NCBI RefSeq assembly: GCF_002775205.1
Contig: NC_036460.1
Span: forward strand, 2,486,056-2,550,055
Origin: Xiphophorus maculatus
Taxonomy: Eukaryota; Chordata; Actinopteri; Cyprinodontiformes; Poeciliidae
Direction of reading: 5' to 3'
Length of the DNA: 64,000 nucleotides
Below the pieces are notes generated by a model. It did no database searches and had not been told where the DNA came from. It worked only from the letters and a program-made list of their open reading frames with translations. Shown one piece after another: positions 60,223-64,000 of the stretch; the stretch's first letter is position 1, and each line of letters opens with the position of its first letter. The position numbers were made by a program, and so were the translations under genes.

Positions 60223-60390
60223 TCCAGTGATTAATCGGTTAATCCAAAAAATGATAAACAGATCAGCTCTACACTATGTTACATTAAACAGCAAGAGTTT
60301 TTCACATGTTGATGTCTGAAGTACGCTGATGCGTTACCTGCAGTAATCAATTACTACAATAATTCAGTTGCAGCTCTAGATTAATTGCAC
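60222..60390. repeat. hAT-type remnant (TTAATCGGTTAATCC family)
   Basis: GATTAATCGGTTAATCC at the left and AATTCAGTTGCAGCTCTAGA at the right match the terminal words of the family at 42863 and 50415. Confidence 0.45.
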
Positions 60391-60857
60391 ATAATCTGAT
60401 GTTTTCACAAGTTTCTTTTTGTTAATCCTGACAATTTTCCATTCAAAGCAAATAAAAACACTAAATCTAATTTATTAGATCATTAGAATATTAGACCAGA
60501 ATAATATAAAACAACGAAATGTGGGCAAGGTGAAAAACAAAAATTAGGCAGTTATTTTCTGTGGAATAACTGACAGCTTGGAATGGATAAAAGCTTCATT
60601 ATATGTTTTGTTGGAGAAAGAGTTTTTAACTATTATAATAGTAATAAATAGTAATATAATAGAAAAACTCTGATAATTATTATTGGTGCTTATTTAAGAT
60701 TTTATTTATTTATTTGTTAATTTATTTACTTATTTTCCTAAACTTTTGGCTTTTTGATCTACAAAAGCAAAATTAAAAGTTACATTTCACAAGTAAAATA
60801 CATAAAAATACATAATTAGCATAAAATGTTCAATGTTCATAATGTTGTTCTTTCAGC

Positions 60858-61568
60858 CAGTCTCCAGTTTTTTAAATTACTTCAGGGGAAAGACCAGACA
60901 TATGCTTAAATGTAGTTTTAATAAAAGAAAAAATGAGAAAAATATTGATTTCTGATGAAATATTGCTAAGGTTTGCTTGTATGCCATTAATGGTTAAACA
61001 ATATATTTTGAAGATTAGCTGCAAATGACAGAGCAGTTTGAAATACATGAAAATGTCATTTGAGCTGTTTTGGTGGAAATACAGGTTCTCATCAGACAGA
61101 AACAATTTATATTAATCTTTACAATCTTAGACATTTTCCTAGCAGAAGCGTCAAACTTAAGTACTCAATCTAAAATAACCCCAAGATATTTGAACTTGGA
61201 TATTTCCTTGATTTTCTTTTGATTCCTAGTAATGTTTAGTAGTTATTACAACCAACATGCAGAGTTCATGTTTCTGCAGCCTGATAAGGAATATCTGCTG
61301 CTAGATAAATTGCTGTATCGTCTGCGTTGGGTTGGCAGCACATTTAAGGTAAATGGTTTATGTATAAAAACAGAAGAGCTCCCAGTATCGACCCTTGTGG
61401 TACACCTAGATTAGGTTTTTGTGTTGCAGATTTGACACCATTTATTTTAACACACCAATGTCTACAGTCAAGGTTGGACTTGAACCAGATCAATGCTTGT
61501 TGAGAGAAATTTAGTTGTTTCAGTTTCATCAGAAGTACTTTGCGGTTTAAAGTGTGAAAAGAGGGAAT
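60858..61568 (-). pseudogene. LINE reverse-transcriptase fragment, inverted
   Basis: On the minus strand: HTLNRKVLLMKL, then KSNLDCRHWCVKINGVKS, GVPQGSILGALLFLYINHLP, a stop, then NADDTAIYLAA (the catalytic YADD motif with Y changed to N), then KEISKFKYLGVILD, KINCFC-like and MRTC-like blocks. The order is that of a non-LTR reverse transcriptase. Several in-frame stops and at least one frame change show it is dead. Exact clade not decided. Confidence 0.85.
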
Positions 61569-61569
61569 G

Positions 61570-64000
61570 TAGCTGCCAGGTGCTGCTAATGTAATGCATT
61601 CACTTCACTGTTCAACACCTCTACATAAACAGGTTTATTCTACTTGTCTTTATTTGTGTGAAACCATAATTTTCCTGTTGATGACCCAGTTTGGGCCGAG
61701 CTTCCGCTGACGGACAGATGCCTCTAATTTCACTCTAGAGCGACGTTTCCCAGTGTTATAGATGCTCTCTGCTCCGATAAACCTCACCCAAATGATTATA
61801 TTACCTCCTTTATGCGCCATCAAGTGCTAATTGCATTTCTGCTATAGGTGTATGCAAATCTTTGTCTATATTCTGCTAATGTCGAGAAAACCTCCCCACA
61901 ATTTCATAATTGTGGTGTTTCCATTAAATAAGAGACGAAATTAAAATCACACGTAAACAAGCTTGTTCACGAGATAAGTCGTTAAAAATTATGGCAGCAA
62001 AGCATGTAAACAGTTTGTGAGATATATTTATAATTCAGCCACGACGCCAGCGCACATCATCTATCGACCATCAGATAAAATGGCCGCCACACTGGGAGCG
62101 GCTACGTATGCGGCGTTTAGGGGAAATTGTAGTCGGCAACTTTACAAATGCTGTATGGATTAAACACGTCTGACTAGTACTCAACCTTTTTTTTAACTAT
62201 GTGATGCTGTGAACTGCACACTGTCCGAAAAACAAAACAAAACAAACACTATCATCCTCCTACCACTTCCTGTTGTCTCCGTTGTTGTCTTCGCTCACAG
62301 TAAAGTCCGACTGTTGCTCATGTGACCCGTATGACGTGGAAAAAGTGTTTGGGTAAGATGTGCTACCAGCTCTCCGTCTAACGGGTGAAATGAGTTTCCT
62401 AAATCTGCTGGGATTTATCCTGTCCAGAACTGAAGTAAACTCTGTTTAAGCTGGTTTCGAGAAAAGAGTCGCCTGGTTTCTGACGGCCTCCATCCAGGTG
62501 TCCCAACCTTCTTCCCCCTGTGAATCAGCCAGACTGAGCAGCCTGCAGCCAACTAGTTTCACAGAGCTCACCTGTTAACGGTCGCTCGTTCTCTTTATTA
62601 CAACTTGCACTTGTTACTGAACCAGGTAGGTTTTAGTGACTCGGCGAGACCCAAGGATGATGTTTTACATATAGTTTTGGGCTAAAAGCAAACGATAAAA
62701 CATTTTCCACTTTTTCCTCTCCAGAATCAAACATCAGAGCTGTTTTACAACCATCAAAGAACTTTAAGGCGACTCATTAACTGAATGTCCACAACATCTT
62801 TTAGATTTTCTTTGCGTTTGCATTGGCTAGCACTGTTGCTGTGCTTGTTTCATTGGCTGACTGCTCAGACAGATGATCTCATATCCATCACTGTCTTAGA
62901 GACATTATGTCCTGATGTCTGTGCTCATGTCTCAGGATTACCCAATGGTCCTTCTACGTCTATTGCCTGCACAACCTTTTCTCTGAAACGTTTACGTTGT
63001 TCAACACCCTGCTCCCATATAAGGCGTTGATCATCTCTGCTCTGCTGTTAGTTCCCCTTTTCCCTTAACCTTTCACCTTTCACCTACCATCTACCTCCAA
63101 CACATCAGTGATGTTTAATTGCAGTTACACCTTTTTACACCATTTCAAGTTCAATGTCAAAATCACGTTTATAACTTCTTTAGTTTCTCTGATTTAGCAT
63201 TGGTTTATAATTTTATAACCATAACTTATTACGCTTATTATAATCTTAATGTGAGTTATTACAGATGTTTTCTGAAAAGAAACCAAGAATAATCTATTAT
63301 TCTAATTATTTGATACCAAAGTTACAGTTACTTGTTTTACTTGTAAGTGTTCCCACAAGTGTAAGTGTTATTATAAGTAAACTAATATTAATATACTGTA
63401 AGTATTTTACTTTGAATCTTATCCAATTACTGAAAATGTTTAGATTTCATTCTTTAAAACTTTCATGCATTAAAATAAGGAATAATCTCAACTATTTTTA
63501 TAAATCTGCAGGCTGGAAACTTACTTCCTCTTTTTCCAGGAAACCTGCTTTTCCTGTTTCATGACTCTCTCTGACTGACTGACTGATTTCTGATGATTAG
63601 ATAGAAAAAAGAAGTAGAATTAAAGCAAAGTTTGCAGGAGACAAAACAACACACACAACCAGATTTATTTGATTGATGTTTAATTCTACTGTTGGGCCTA
63701 GATGTCACTTGTGTGATTAATTTTAAAGATAACTTTATTTATTATTACTGTTAAACTTAAATCTCCAGCATGGGGAAGTGGGACGATCTCGGTTTCTCTC
63801 TCATCATACATTAACAAAAATATCATAAAATTCCTTTCAAATATTTCTAAATTAGCACCACAAGATCTGTGATTTTGATTGCAAAAAACCACAGAAGAAA
63901 TCACAAAATGTATTAATATTTTAATAATTTAGCTTAATGGCCTTTTAAATACATTCTGGCACAACCAGCCCTTTAAGAACCTTCAGATTTTTGATATGGC
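61570..64000. other. No gene supported to the right edge
   Basis: AT-rich, with a mixed block at 61720-62600. The frame 62785-63030 starts with hydrophobic residues (LHWLALLLCLFHWLTAQ) and looks like a signal peptide, but it has no domain after it and no splice partner. The missing part of the IgSF second domain was looked for here and not found. Confidence 0.4.

Noticed and set aside
62785-63030. Possible secreted 81-residue protein
   Set aside because: A hydrophobic start only; no cleavage-site context, domain or exon partner, and it sits in repeat-like AT-rich DNA.

Overview
The window reads as vertebrate, almost certainly teleost, nuclear DNA. The evidence is four multi-exon genes with GT/AG introns and vertebrate-type proteins, ribosomal protein S3 hosting SNORD15 (U15) snoRNAs in its introns, a ZFP36-family gene with its typical 19-codon first exon, and dense fish-type repeats: L2-like LINEs ending in (TTGA)n, hAT elements with 8-bp target duplications, a Tc1 fragment and long (GT)n. 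The species cannot be read from sequence alone.

Layout. At 1-2360, on the minus strand, lies the 5' end of a ZFP36/ZFP36L-type mRNA-decay activator: exon 1, a 2.2-kb repeat-filled intron and the start of exon 2, which runs off the left edge. From about 3 to 31 kb no gene could be supported. This stretch is a nest of interspersed repeats (families named A to K here), two L2-like fragments, a 10-bp minisatellite (7.5-7.9 kb), a 36-bp tandem array (27.1-27.5 kb) and unassigned DNA.

From 31 to 53 kb there are three plus-strand genes in tandem. A Rab1-like GTPase (31333-35681, six exons, 214 aa) has an unusual C-terminal tail. rps3 (37025-46012, six coding exons plus a 3'-UTR exon, 245 aa) carries three SNORD15 copies, in introns 3, 4 and 6. 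A BTB/T1 protein best matching KCTD14 (47846-52565, four coding exons, 241 aa) follows. These are mostly housekeeping functions (vesicle traffic, translation and rRNA methylation, a BTB scaffold), and nothing suggests a joint pathway. RPS3 and KCTD14 both lie on human 11q13-q14, so part of this order may be old synteny.

From 53 to 64 kb is another repeat zone. It contains a two-exon immunoglobulin-superfamily gene start (58430-60060: signal peptide, V-type domain and half of a second domain) whose reading frame stops exactly where a repeat-A copy begins. A minus-strand LINE reverse-transcriptase fragment and unassigned DNA fill the rest.

No complete new biological system is visible. The points most worth a second look are the three U15 copies in rps3, the IgSF exon broken at a transposon, the divergent Rab1 tail, RFX/X-box-like motifs carried by repeat families, and several near-perfect short hairpins. 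One of these hairpins can be read against its repeat family as a template-switch mutation.
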